A DNA stretch of 64,000 nt from positions 124,001 to 188,000 of the forward strand of contig NZ_JAUSRH010000001.1 of assembly GCF_030811715.1 (NCBI RefSeq), read 5' to 3'. Positions 25,108 through 33,946 of the stretch are shown here, in pieces. Position 1 is the stretch's first letter. Each line of letters opens with the position of its first letter. Source of the stretch: Sinomonas atrocyanea (lineage in GTDB: Bacteria; Actinomycetota; Actinomycetes; Actinomycetales; Micrococcaceae). The notes beneath the pieces were generated by a model. The model made no database searches, had not been told where the DNA came from, and saw only the letters and a list, made by a program, of their open reading frames with translations. Position numbers and translations under genes: made by a program.

Positions 25108-26049
25108 TCAGGGCCGGGTGTCCTCCCAGCCTTGGCGCCGCAGCACTTCTGCCACCCGCGCCGCGACCCAGGCATCGCCCCGCCGCACGTCGCCCTTCGT
25201 GATGACCACAAGCCGCCATCCGGCATCGGCGATCTCCTGTGCGCGCAGGGCGTCGCGGGTCTGCTGCGCGGGCGTGAGGTGGTGGGAACCGTCGTAGTCC
25301 ACGGCCAGGCGGAACCTCGGGAATCCGAGGTCCGCGTACGTGTGCCGGCCTGACTCGCCCTCGATGAGACACCCCACCACGGGCTCGGGCAGCCCGGCCC
25401 GTGCGAGGGCAAGGCGGAGCCGCGTCTCCATCGGGGAGTCGACGCCCACCCGCACCAGCGCGAGCACCTCGCGGGCCTTGGCGCTCCCCCGGCGCCCCGA
25501 CGCAGCCTCCACGGCGGCGCGGAGGCCGGGCAAGCGGACCACGGCCGCCGTGCCGTACACCGACCGCCGGTGCTCGCTGACCAGGGCATCGCCCAGGACG
25601 ACAAGGTCTTCGGTCGTGACGCCGGGCAGCGCGGCGATGTCGAGGAAGGTGCGTGCGGGCGAGGTGACCGGAACGCCGTCGACCGTCTCCGTGTCCTCCG
25701 GCCCCAAGGCAGCCCGGTGCCCCGCGACGCCGCGGCGGCGGAACTGCACGCCGCCCGGCGGGACGGTGAGATGGAGGCGCACATCGTGCCTGAGCGCCTC
25801 CGGGAGCGGCAACCCCCGCAGCGCGAGCGCGCTGAGGTGCGAGAGCACGGCCTCAGGCGCCAGGACGAGGTAGGGCGCCGCCCGGCGCGCGAGGCCTTGC
25901 TCGGCGGCGCGCGGCACTCTGATTCCGCGGCTTGGCAGCGCCAGATCGAGGGCGCGCAGTCGTGAGGCCGAGATCCCCGCGGCCCTGGCGTCCCGCACGG
26001 TGAACGAACCGGCCGCCAGATGGGCGGGGAGCTCGGATCGACGTGTCAT
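25108..26049 (-). CDS. DUF559-like nuclease-fold protein with AbiEi-type N-terminus
   Basis: Protein of 313 residues. The first about 90 residues resemble the winged-helix head of AbiEi-like proteins (FTVRDARAAGISASRLRAL). The C-terminal third (METRLRLALARAGLP ... DLGFPRFRLAVDYDGSHH ... IADAGWRLVVITKGDVR) has the shape of the DUF559/Vsr-like PD-(D/E)XK nuclease fold: Glu in METRL, Asp in ADLGF, Asp-Tyr-Asp-Gly before HH. Such proteins are common singletons in actinobacterial genomes, sometimes linked to defence or toxin-antitoxin systems; no partner gene is adjacent here. Activity is not established. Confidence 0.72.
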   Translation of the reverse strand: MTRRSELPAHLAAGSFTVRDARAAGISASRLRALDLALPSRGIRVPRAAEQGLARRAAPYLVLAPEAVLSHLSALALRGLPLPEALRHDVRLHLTVPPGGVQFRRRGVAGHRAALGPEDTETVDGVPVTSPARTFLDIAALPGVTTEDLVVLGDALVSEHRRSVYGTAAVVRLPGLRAAVEAASGRRGSAKAREVLALVRVGVDSPMETRLRLALARAGLPEPVVGCLIEGESGRHTYADLGFPRFRLAVDYDGSHHLTPAQQTRDALRAQEIADAGWRLVVITKGDVRRGDAWVAARVAEVLRRQGWEDTRP

Positions 26050-26150
26050 CGACCCATTGAGCCATAGCTGGCCCCGGCGGCGCCGGAGTTATCCACAGCT
26101 CCCGGTCCTCCGGACCAGCACGCTGAGCCTGGGACGGACCCTGCGGATCC

Positions 26151-26180
26151 TTGAAAAATGTCGGATGCGCCACATAGCGT
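26151..26180 (+). promoter_or_regulatory. Candidate vegetative promoter for the VOC gene
   Basis: TTGAAA at 26151-26156, an 18-base spacer, then TAGCGT at 26175-26180. An 8-bp inverted repeat (26179-26186 with 26212-26219) lies in the resulting leader. Confidence 0.4.
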
Positions 26181-26237
26181 CTGTCTCGTTCGGCTAGTTC
26201 GGCAATCATCCAGACAGACCGACCCAAGGAGCTCCCA

Positions 26238-27029
26238 TTGCCCACCCCCCACTTCGTCGCCGGTGCGCCCTGCTGGGCCGACCTCATGACGAGCGATGTC
26301 GACAAGGCGAAGGCGTTCTACGCCGACCTGTTCGGCTGGACCTATGAGACCGGTGACCAGGAAAAGTACGGCGGCTACATCACGGCCTTCAAGGACGGCG
26401 CCATGGTGGCCGGCATGATGGGCAAGATGGAGGAGCAGGCCTCCATGCCGGACGTGTGGACCGTGTACTTCAAGACGGACGACATCGCCGCCACCGCGGA
26501 CGCGGTCTCCGCGGCGGGCGGGCAGGTGTGGTTGCCGCCGATGGAGGTCCCCGAGCAGGGCCACATGGCAGTGTTCGGCGACACCGGCGGGGCCGCCTTC
26601 GGCTCGTGGCAGACCACGGGCCACACGGGCTTCGGCACCCTCGCCGAGCCGGGGGCTCCCGCATGGTTCGAGCTCCACGCGCGGGACTACGACGGCGCCG
26701 TGGAGTTCTACCCGAAGGCCCTGGGCTGGGACCTGACGGTCATGAGCGACACCCCGGACTTCCGCTACTCCACCTACGGTGACGGCCCGGAGTCCAAGGC
26801 CGGGATCTTCGACGCCGTCCGCGACCTTCCCGAAGGCGTCCCCGCCCACTGGGTCGTCTACTGGGCGGTCGAGAACGCGGACGAGGTCATCGACAGGGCC
26901 ACCGCCCACGGGGCGACCGTGCTCATGCCCGCCGCCGACACCCCGTTCGGCCGCATGGCGGCGCTCGCCGACCCGTTCGGGGCCGTCTTCCGCATCACGC
27001 AGGACCTCGGACAGGCGAGCCAGGGCTAG
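26238..27029 (+). CDS. VOC (glyoxalase/bleomycin-resistance) family protein, two-domain
   Basis: Protein of 263 residues made of two tandem VOC halves (about 8-125 and 135-258), each opening with a PAWFEL/APCWADL-type strand. The two halves together could form one paired beta-alpha-beta-beta-beta metal site. Relatives are often annotated as hydroxylase or antibiotic-resistance-like VOC proteins without proven substrate. The start is TTG at 26238, supported by AAGGAG 6 bases upstream and by immediate alignment of the first VOC strand. Confidence 0.88.
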   Translation: MPTPHFVAGAPCWADLMTSDVDKAKAFYADLFGWTYETGDQEKYGGYITAFKDGAMVAGMMGKMEEQASMPDVWTVYFKTDDIAATADAVSAAGGQVWLPPMEVPEQGHMAVFGDTGGAAFGSWQTTGHTGFGTLAEPGAPAWFELHARDYDGAVEFYPKALGWDLTVMSDTPDFRYSTYGDGPESKAGIFDAVRDLPEGVPAHWVVYWAVENADEVIDRATAHGATVLMPAADTPFGRMAALADPFGAVFRITQDLGQASQG

Positions 27030-27227
27030 GCCCACGCGCCCGCGGGCGCCCAGCGGCTAGGGGGCCGCGGCGCCCGCCCCACTCAGACTCCGCCACCCGC
27101 GGGCTCCCGGTGTCACGCCGCGGCCCGGAGTGCGAAACCTTCCGTTCACATCCCGCTGCTTGGATCCAGCCTGTTCCACCTCGCTCCAAGCACCTCACTC
27201 ACCCACCCTGTGAAAGAGAAACCGAAT

Positions 27228-30200
27228 ATGGGGAATCCCTCGTGGAGAGCGGCAATCGCCCTCTCTGCGGTGGCCGTCGTGTCACCGCTGGTCTCCGCCG
27301 TGCCCGCCACGGCCGCCGAGCAGCCGCCCGGCATCGTCATCAATGAGGCGTACCTCTCCGGCGGCAGCGCCGGAGCCGCCTTCAAGAACAAGTTCGTCGA
27401 ACTCCGCAACACCTCCACCCAGGACGTCGATCTGAGCACGTGGTCGCTCCAGTACCGGTCGGGGACCGGCACTGGAGCAGCGAACACCACCGTGAGCCTC
27501 GCCGGCAAGAGCATCAAAGCCGGCGGCTACCTGCTCGTGTCTGGCGGCTCGAACGGCACCGCAGGGGCCGACCTCCCTGCCGCGGACGTCACGTCCGGCC
27601 TCAACCCGTCCGCAACCACCGGCACCCTCATCCTCGCCCGCACGACGACGGCACTCAGCCTGCCGACCGGCAGCCTCACGGGCAGCCCAGATGTCGCCGA
27701 CCTCCTCGGCTACGGCACATCGAACACGTTCGAGACCAAGGCCGCCGCCGCCCCGTCCAGCACCACCGATGTCCGGAGCCTCAACCGCACCGGTGGGAAG
27801 GACAGCGACGACAACTCGGCCGACTTCACGCTCAGCGCCGAGATCACCCCGCAGGGCTCCCGGTCCGCCGGCGGCGGCACAGACCCCGGCACCGGCCCGG
27901 GGACGGGCCCCGACCCAGCCGGGGTGACCGCAATCGCCGACATCCAGGGCACCGGGCCCGCGAGCCCCCTCGTGGGCACCACCGTCACGACCCGGGGCAA
28001 GGTCACCGCCGTGTACGCCACGGGCGGCTTCAACGGGTACTACATCCAGACCCCCGGTTCCGGTGGCACGGCCGGCGAGCGCGCGTCGTCGGACGCGATC
28101 TTCGTCTACTCCCCCGCCACGGCGGGCAGCGTCCACCGCGGCGACTACGTCGAGGTCACCGGGCCCGTCAGCGAGTACTACAACCTGACCCAGCTCTCGG
28201 TCCCCTCCGCGGCGGGGCTCAAGGTCCTCACGGACGCGGCGCCCGAGGTCAAGCCGACGTCGTTCACCCTCCCGCTCTCCGACACCGCCAAGGAGGCCCT
28301 CGAGGGGATGCTCGTCGCTCCCGAGGGGCCCTTCACGGTGACCGACAACTACTCGCTCAACCAGTACGGGGAGATCGGCCTCGCCGCCGGCAGCTCCGCG
28401 CTCGTGCAGCCCACCGCGGTCGCCCCATACGGCTCAGACGACTACACCGCGGCCGTCGCCGACAACGCGGCCCGCAGGGTCACGCTCGACGACGGCGCCA
28501 CGACGAACTTCCTCTCGGGGGCCAACAAGTCCCTGCCGCTGCCGTACCTCACCACGGCGGATCCGGTGCGGGTCGGCTCCCCGGCGACCTTCACGGGCGA
28601 GACGATCTTCGACTGGCGCAACAGCGCCTGGAAGCTCCAGCCGCTCGAGCAGCTCACGCCCTCGAACGCGGCCGTGGTCCAGCCGGCCCACTTCGGCAGC
28701 ACCCGCCAGGCCGCTCCCGCTCCCGTGGGCGGCAGCCTCAAGCTCGCCACCTTCAACGTGCTGAACTACTTCACGACCACCGGCGACCAGCTCACCGGCT
28801 GCACGTACTACACCGACCGGGCCGGCACCCCGATCACGGTCAGCGGCGGCTGCGACGCCCGCGGCGCGGCCAACCAGGCCAGCCTGCAGCGCCAGCAGGC
28901 CAAGATCGTCGCGGCGATCAACGCCTCCGGCGCGGACGTGGTCTCCCTCGAGGAGATCGAGAACTCCGTCAAGTTCGCCAAGGACCGCGACGCCGCACTG
29001 TCCACGCTCGTCGACGCGCTCAACGCGGCGGCAGCGGACACGTGGGCCTTCGTCCCGAGCCCGGCCGTGGTGCCCGCCCAAGAGGACGTGATCCGCACGG
29101 CCTTCATCTACCGGAAGGCCGCTGCGGTACCGGTCGGCGGGTCCACGATCTTCGACGACGCGGCGTTCACGGGGCTTGCCCGCCAGCCGCTCGCCCAGGC
29201 GTTCAAGCCCGTCGGCGGGGGCAAGGACTCCGTGTTCCTCGCGATCGTCAACCACTTCAAGTCCAAGGGCTCCGCGGCCACCCCGGAGGACACGGACAAG
29301 GGCCAGGGCGCTTCCAACCTCGCGCGCACGGCCCAGGCCAAGGCCCTCGTGGGCTTCGCGGACAGCATGAAGTCCTCGGCGAAGACGGACAAGGTGTTCC
29401 TCCTCGGCGACTTCAACGCCTACAGGTACGAGGACCCGATGCTGGTCCTCGCCCAGGCCGGGTACATCGAGCAGTCCTCGCGCACCCGCGGCAAGCACTC
29501 CTACGCGTTCGGGGGCATGGTCGGTTCGCTGGACCACGTCCTGGCGTCCCCGGCCGCTGACGCCACGGTGACGGGCGCCGACATCTGGAACATCAACTCC
29601 GTCGAGTCGGTCGCCCTCGAGTACAGCCGCTACAACTACAACGTCACGGACTACTACGCGGCGGACCAGTACCGCGCCTCCGACCATGACCCGTTCGTGA
29701 TCGGGATGGACCCGGCCCCGGCCTCCTCCCAAGCGGACCTGCGGCTCATCAACATCAACGACTTCCACGGACGGATCGACGCGAACACGGTCAAATTCGC
29801 GGGCACCGTGGAGAAGCTCAAGGCCGAGGCACCGGGCGGCAACGCCCTGTTCCTCTCCGCGGGCGACAACATCGGCGCCTCCCTGTTTGCCTCGGCGAGC
29901 CAGGGCGACCAGCCCACGATCGACGTCCTCAATGCGCTCGATCTCAAGGCCAGCGCGGTGGGGAACCATGAGTTCGACAAGGGCTTCGCCGACCTGAACG
30001 ACCGGGTCGTCAGCAACGGCTCCAACGCGAAGTTCCCCTACCTGGGCGCCAACGTCTATCAGAAGGGCACGACGACGCCGGCGCTCCCTGAGTACCAGGT
30101 CGTCACCGCGGGTGGGCTCAAGGTGGCGGTCATCGGGGTCGTGACGCAGGAGACCCCGACCCTTGTCTCGCCGGGCGGGATCTCCGGGCTCGACTTCGGC

Positions 30201-31709
30201 GACCCGACGGACGCCGTCAACCGCGTGGCCGCGAAGATCAAGTCCGAGAACCTGGCCGACGTCATCGTGGCCGAGTACCACGAGGGTGCGGGGGCCGGAA
30301 CGCCGGACGGCGCGACCCTCGAGCAGGAGGTCGCAGCCGGCGGCCCGTTCTCGAAGCTCGTCACGCAGACCTCCGCGGACGTCGCGGCGATCTTCACCGG
30401 CCACACCCACAAGGAGTACGCGTGGGAGGGCCCCGTCCCCGGCCAGCCCGGCCAGACCCGCCCCGTGCTCGAGACCGGGAACTACGGTGAGAACGTGGGC
30501 CTTATCGACCTCACGGTGGACCTGGAGACCAAGCAGGTGGTCAAGCACTCGCAGTCCAACGTCAAGCGGTCCACCGTCGCGGACGCAGACCTCGTCGCGG
30601 CATTCCCGCGGGTGGCCGCGGTCAAGGGCATCGTGGACGGCGCGCTCGCCAAGGCCGACGAGATCGGCAGCCAGCCGATCGGCAAGGTCACCGGAGATGT
30701 CACGACCGCGTTCTCCGGCGGCAAGCGGGACGACCGCTCGTCCTCGTCCACCCTCGGCGCGCTCGTTGCCGATTCGCTCCTCGACTCGCTCAAGGACCCG
30801 TCCCTCGGCGGTGCCGAGATCGCCGTCGTGAACCCGGGCGGGCTCCGCAGCGAGCTGTACTACGCCCCGGACGGCGTGGTGACGTACGCCGAGGCGAACG
30901 CGGTCCTGCCGTTCGTGAACAACCTCTGGACCACCTCGCTCACGGGCGCGCAGGTCAAGACGATGCTCGAGCAGCAGTGGCAGCGCGACGCGGCGGGCGC
31001 GGTCCCGAGCCGGCCGTACCTGCAGCTGGGCACGAGCAAGAACCTCACCTACACGTTCGACTCGACCCGGGCGGAGGGCGACCGGATCACCTCGGTCCGG
31101 GTCAACGGCGAGGCGGTCGACCCGCAGCGCTCCTACCGCGTGGGCACGTTCAGCTTCCTGGCTCAGGGTGGGGACAACTTCCACGTCTTCGCCCAGGGGA
31201 AGGACGCCCGTGACTCGGGCCTGATCGACCGCGACGCATGGATCGGCTACCTCACGGCCCACAGCCCGGTGTCCCCCGACTTCGCCAAGCGCAGCGCCGA
31301 GGTGACCGGAGCGCCGTCGTCCGTGACAGCCCGCCAGACGCTCTCCGTCACGGTGGGCCAGCTCGACCTGACCTCGCTCGGCAGCCCGGCGAACACCCAG
31401 GTCTCGCTGACGTACCGCCCGGCCCAGGGCGATCCGGTGCTCGTAGGGACCTACGGGGTGACCGGAGGCAGGGCCGTCCTGGACTTCACGGTCCCGGACT
31501 ACCCGCAGGGTGGCAGGTATGTCGTCTCGGCGCTCGAGTCGGGCACGACCCTCACACTGCCCCTCTCGGTGCCGGTCGCCGACCGACCGGCACCGGTGCC
31601 GGCGTCGGCCCAGTGCGCGGCGCTCAAGAAGAACCTCGACGATCCGGGCAACCGCTCCGCGAGGGCCATCGAGGCGCTGACGAGGAACTACGCGAGGCTC
31701 TGCCTCTGA
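27228..31709 (+). CDS. Secreted ExeM/NucH-type nuclease fused to a 5'-nucleotidase
   Basis: Secreted 1,493-residue multidomain enzyme. A Sec signal peptide (about 1-30, ending near ATAA) is followed by a lamin-tail-like domain (about 35-190), an OB-like region (about 230-400), an endonuclease/exonuclease/phosphatase domain from about 504 (LKLATFNVLNY, later VFLLGDFNAYR and SDHDPF), then a complete 5'-nucleotidase: metallophosphatase from about 838 (ININDFHGRID, GDN, GNHEF near 912, TGHTH) and the nucleotide-binding C-domain from about 1150 (NPGGLRSE near 1203). It should degrade extracellular DNA and dephosphorylate the nucleotides. No LPXTG anchor is seen. Start ATG 27228 follows AGAGAA; GTG at 27210 is an alternative. 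Confidence 0.92.
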   Translation: MGNPSWRAAIALSAVAVVSPLVSAVPATAAEQPPGIVINEAYLSGGSAGAAFKNKFVELRNTSTQDVDLSTWSLQYRSGTGTGAANTTVSLAGKSIKAGGYLLVSGGSNGTAGADLPAADVTSGLNPSATTGTLILARTTTALSLPTGSLTGSPDVADLLGYGTSNTFETKAAAAPSSTTDVRSLNRTGGKDSDDNSADFTLSAEITPQGSRSAGGGTDPGTGPGTGPDPAGVTAIADIQGTGPASPLVGTTVTTRGKVTAVYATGGFNGYYIQTPGSGGTAGERASSDAIFVYSPATAGSVHRGDYVEVTGPVSEYYNLTQLSVPSAAGLKVLTDAAPEVKPTSFTLPLSDTAKEALEGMLVAPEGPFTVTDNYSLNQYGEIGLAAGSSALVQPTAVAPYGSDDYTAAVADNAARRVTLDDGATTNFLSGANKSLPLPYLTTADPVRVGSPATFTGETIFDWRNSAWKLQPLEQLTPSNAAVVQPAHFGSTRQAAPAPVGGSLKLATFNVLNYFTTTGDQLTGCTYYTDRAGTPITVSGGCDARGAANQASLQRQQAKIVAAINASGADVVSLEEIENSVKFAKDRDAALSTLVDALNAAAADTWAFVPSPAVVPAQEDVIRTAFIYRKAAAVPVGGSTIFDDAAFTGLARQPLAQAFKPVGGGKDSVFLAIVNHFKSKGSAATPEDTDKGQGASNLARTAQAKALVGFADSMKSSAKTDKVFLLGDFNAYRYEDPMLVLAQAGYIEQSSRTRGKHSYAFGGMVGSLDHVLASPAADATVTGADIWNINSVESVALEYSRYNYNVTDYYAADQYRASDHDPFVIGMDPAPASSQADLRLININDFHGRIDANTVKFAGTVEKLKAEAPGGNALFLSAGDNIGASLFASASQGDQPTIDVLNALDLKASAVGNHEFDKGFADLNDRVVSNGSNAKFPYLGANVYQKGTTTPALPEYQVVTAGGLKVAVIGVVTQETPTLVSPGGISGLDFGDPTDAVNRVAAKIKSENLADVIVAEYHEGAGAGTPDGATLEQEVAAGGPFSKLVTQTSADVAAIFTGHTHKEYAWEGPVPGQPGQTRPVLETGNYGENVGLIDLTVDLETKQVVKHSQSNVKRSTVADADLVAAFPRVAAVKGIVDGALAKADEIGSQPIGKVTGDVTTAFSGGKRDDRSSSSTLGALVADSLLDSLKDPSLGGAEIAVVNPGGLRSELYYAPDGVVTYAEANAVLPFVNNLWTTSLTGAQVKTMLEQQWQRDAAGAVPSRPYLQLGTSKNLTYTFDSTRAEGDRITSVRVNGEAVDPQRSYRVGTFSFLAQGGDNFHVFAQGKDARDSGLIDRDAWIGYLTAHSPVSPDFAKRSAEVTGAPSSVTARQTLSVTVGQLDLTSLGSPANTQVSLTYRPAQGDPVLVGTYGVTGGRAVLDFTVPDYPQGGRYVVSALESGTTLTLPLSVPVADRPAPVPASAQCAALKKNLDDPGNRSARAIEALTRNYARLCL

Positions 31710-31718
31710 CCCCGGTTG

Positions 31719-31791
31719 CGGGTACGCATCTCGTCGCCCGTGACCCGTTTCGGGTACGCATCTCGACGCGCTTTCCGCGTTCCGGGTACGC
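31719..31791. repeat. Interspersed short repeat cgggtacgcatctcg, two copies plus a partial
   Basis: Exact 15-base copies at 31719-31733 and 31751-31765 and a 9-base remnant (cgggtacgc) at 31783-31791. A further copy with one mismatch occurs far away at 57643-57657, also directly after a gene end. Confidence 0.7.
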
Positions 31792-31805
31792 GGCAGGGTG
31801 ACGGG

Positions 31806-31852
31806 CGACGGCGGCCGGCGGCATCCCCAGTGGAGGTCGCCGGCCGCTGTCG
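31806..31852. terminator. Imperfect terminator-like hairpin
   Basis: Arms 31806-31820 and 31838-31852 (15 bp, one mismatch), loop 17, in the gap between the convergent nuclease and FAD-binding protein genes. Confidence 0.55.
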
Positions 31853-31889
31853 TGCTGTCCCGGGCCACCTCTGGGAGCCACCTCCCAGA

Positions 31890-31928
31890 AGGTGACCTTC
31901 AGGGGTGTCCTCAGGAGGTGACCTTCAG
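31890..31928. repeat. 13-bp direct repeat aggtgaccttcag at the end of the FAD-protein gene
   Basis: Copies at 31890-31902 and 31916-31928; the second lies inside the last codons of the gene ending at 31911. Each copy contains the small palindrome aaggtgacctt or its close variant. Function unknown. Confidence 0.55.
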
Positions 31929-33908
31929 AATGTGCCGCGCGATGGCGTCCGCGTCGCGGAGGGTGCGCTGCCCGCTCGGGTAGGGCGCGCCGTCGTGCGC
32001 CTCGCCGGGCGCCGCGAACGGATGGGCCTCCGCGGCGATCGCGGTGCCCCACTGCACCGCGGAGAGCTGGAGGCCCAGCACGTAGAGGCCCTCGACCGGC
32101 AGGCCGTTGACGTCGAGTGCCCGGTACGGCGGCGCGGTCACGTCCAGCCCGGTGGCCGGCTGAGGCACCCCGTCCGCGCCGGCGAGGAAGCGAGGCCGCA
32201 CCAGCCCGTCGGCCAGGAGCCCGGACAGCAGCGGCGAGTCGGCCCGCGCCACGGCGTTCGCCGGAGCGAGCGCCTCGACGAGCCAGCGCGAGCGTACCGC
32301 GGGACCGCCCACCCAGGGCGAGGCGGCGGTGAACGTGCGCGCGGAGCGGTCCACGGAGAAGCGGGGCTCGGGACCCACGGTGCTCACGATCCCGGCGCGC
32401 AGGAGCGCTGCCAGCTGGCGGATCCTCTGGGCTGGCGGCCCGCTCGCGAGCCCCTCGGCGAGCCCCTCGAACCAGCCGCGCAGGCCCGAGATCCATGAGG
32501 CCTCGGTGATCCCCCCGTCCGCGACGGCCTCCTTGAGCACGGCCCGGCCCCGGTGGAGGGCGGCGATGGCCATCTTGACCGGATCGTCCTCGCCGCGGGC
32601 GGATCCGGCGGCGTCCTCGTCGAGGTAGGCCAGGACCCGGGCGTCCAGCTCGGCACGGTCGGCGGCGTGCCAGCCGGCCAGCGGCGCGCCCAGCGCGCGG
32701 AGGTCGAGCCGCCGGGCCGGGACCACGCCGTCGTGCACCACCTCCGAGGCGCGCGGCTCCCAGCCGGGCCCCTCCACGGCCAGCGCCGCCGAGAGCTCCG
32801 CGAGGAAGCCCTCGGACACGGCCGCGGGCTCCACCCGGGCGAGCGTCGAGTAGTACGCCCACAGGGTGTCGCGGTGCAGGAGGGGCCACAGGTCCTGGTC
32901 GAAGGAGGGCTGGATCCCGGCACGCCGCGGAGCGAGGGCGGCGGCGCGGGTGAGCCAGCGCAGCTCGACGGAGGGTGCGTAGTACGCGTCCAGCTCGGCC
33001 TTGCCCCGGTAGGGCACCCCACGCCGCGAGGCGGCGACGATGGAGGGCTCGCGCCCGGACGGTGTGTACACGAGCCGGCCGTCGTGGCCCTCGGCGAACC
33101 GGCCGCCGCGGCCCTCGGTGAGCGAAGCCATCACGTCGAAGAAGTTCAGCCCCATGCCCCGCACCAGCACGGTCTCGCCCGCGGGCAGCCGGTCCCAGTC
33201 CACGTCGGCGGGCGCGGCCGGCGGCAGGTAGTGCAGGCCCAGGTGGGCCGCGGCGTCGGCGAGCGCCGCCTGCTCCGGGCTCGGCTGGGCCGGCACGTGG
33301 CCGAGGGCGAGCACGACGGCGTCCGCCTCCTGCGCGCGCCCGTTGGCGCAGGTGACGGCGAACCCGTGGGGGGTCCGCCCCACCCGGGCGACCTCGGCCG
33401 GCACGTGCCGCACCGTCGTGCCGGGTGGGGCCGCGGCGAGGACCGCGTCCCACGTCTGGGCGAGGTAGCGCCCGTAGAGCGCGCGCGGCGGGAAGTCGCT
33501 CGACTCGAGGCCCTTGAGCTCGGCCTGCTCCTCGGCCGCGAGGGTGCATGTGCCGGCCTCGATCGCCTCGCGCTGGGCCGCGCGCCACGCGTCGAAGCTG
33601 CCGCCCGCGAGCGGGGTCGCGAGGCCGGGCTCGCTCGGGATGAGCGTGGGATAGAAGGACTGGGTGTTCATGAGGAACAGGCGCGGCTGCCCGGTGCGCC
33701 AGACCTTGCCGGGGCCGGGGCTGAACGGGTCGTACACGGTGATCTCGAGGCGCGCGGCGCGGACGGCGGGACGGCCGCCCGGGGAGGCGTCGGCGTCGGG
33801 CGCGGGCCCGGCCTGCTGGGCGCGCACGGCGAGGAGCCGCTCGACCGCGGAGGCGCCGCGGGGGCCGCCGCCCACCACCGCCACACGCAGAATCCCGCCC
33901 CGAACCAT
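31911..33908 (-). CDS. FAD/NAD(P)-binding protein (HpyO-like)
   Basis: Protein of 665 residues with an N-terminal dinucleotide-binding motif (RVAVVGGGPRGASAVERLL, 8-26) and a second FAD-related block (DAVVLALGHVPAQPSPE near 210). It fits the large FAD/NAD(P)-binding proteins whose C-terminal two thirds are poorly characterised and that sit near N-hydroxylating or peptide-modifying enzymes in some actinobacteria. Here no siderophore genes are adjacent. ATG at 33908 is 7 bases from a TAAGCT box on the minus strand, suggesting a leaderless transcript. It diverges from the prolyl oligopeptidase. Confidence 0.82.
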   Translation of the reverse strand: MVRGGILRVAVVGGGPRGASAVERLLAVRAQQAGPAPDADASPGGRPAVRAARLEITVYDPFSPGPGKVWRTGQPRLFLMNTQSFYPTLIPSEPGLATPLAGGSFDAWRAAQREAIEAGTCTLAAEEQAELKGLESSDFPPRALYGRYLAQTWDAVLAAAPPGTTVRHVPAEVARVGRTPHGFAVTCANGRAQEADAVVLALGHVPAQPSPEQAALADAAAHLGLHYLPPAAPADVDWDRLPAGETVLVRGMGLNFFDVMASLTEGRGGRFAEGHDGRLVYTPSGREPSIVAASRRGVPYRGKAELDAYYAPSVELRWLTRAAALAPRRAGIQPSFDQDLWPLLHRDTLWAYYSTLARVEPAAVSEGFLAELSAALAVEGPGWEPRASEVVHDGVVPARRLDLRALGAPLAGWHAADRAELDARVLAYLDEDAAGSARGEDDPVKMAIAALHRGRAVLKEAVADGGITEASWISGLRGWFEGLAEGLASGPPAQRIRQLAALLRAGIVSTVGPEPRFSVDRSARTFTAASPWVGGPAVRSRWLVEALAPANAVARADSPLLSGLLADGLVRPRFLAGADGVPQPATGLDVTAPPYRALDVNGLPVEGLYVLGLQLSAVQWGTAIAAEAHPFAAPGEAHDGAPYPSGQRTLRDADAIARHILKVTS

Positions 33909-33946
33909 AGGGTTGAGCTTAACCTGCGGCGTGGAAGGATGGCCCC

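Noticed and set aside
26091-26101. Perfect DnaA-box-like TTATCCACA in the DUF559-VOC gap
   Set aside because: Single occurrence with no cluster, no dnaA/dnaN genes and no AT-rich unwinding region, so not an origin.
31719-31791. GGGTAC motifs as SigB-like promoters
   Set aside because: They are part of a repeated 15-mer in a gap between convergent genes, with no properly spaced GNNT box and no downstream start.
28434-31868. 1,144-codon open frame on the minus strand across the nuclease/nucleotidase gene
   Set aside because: It is antisense to a clear multidomain enzyme, has no family motif and an Arg/Gly/Asp/Val-rich composition typical of a high-GC antisense frame.
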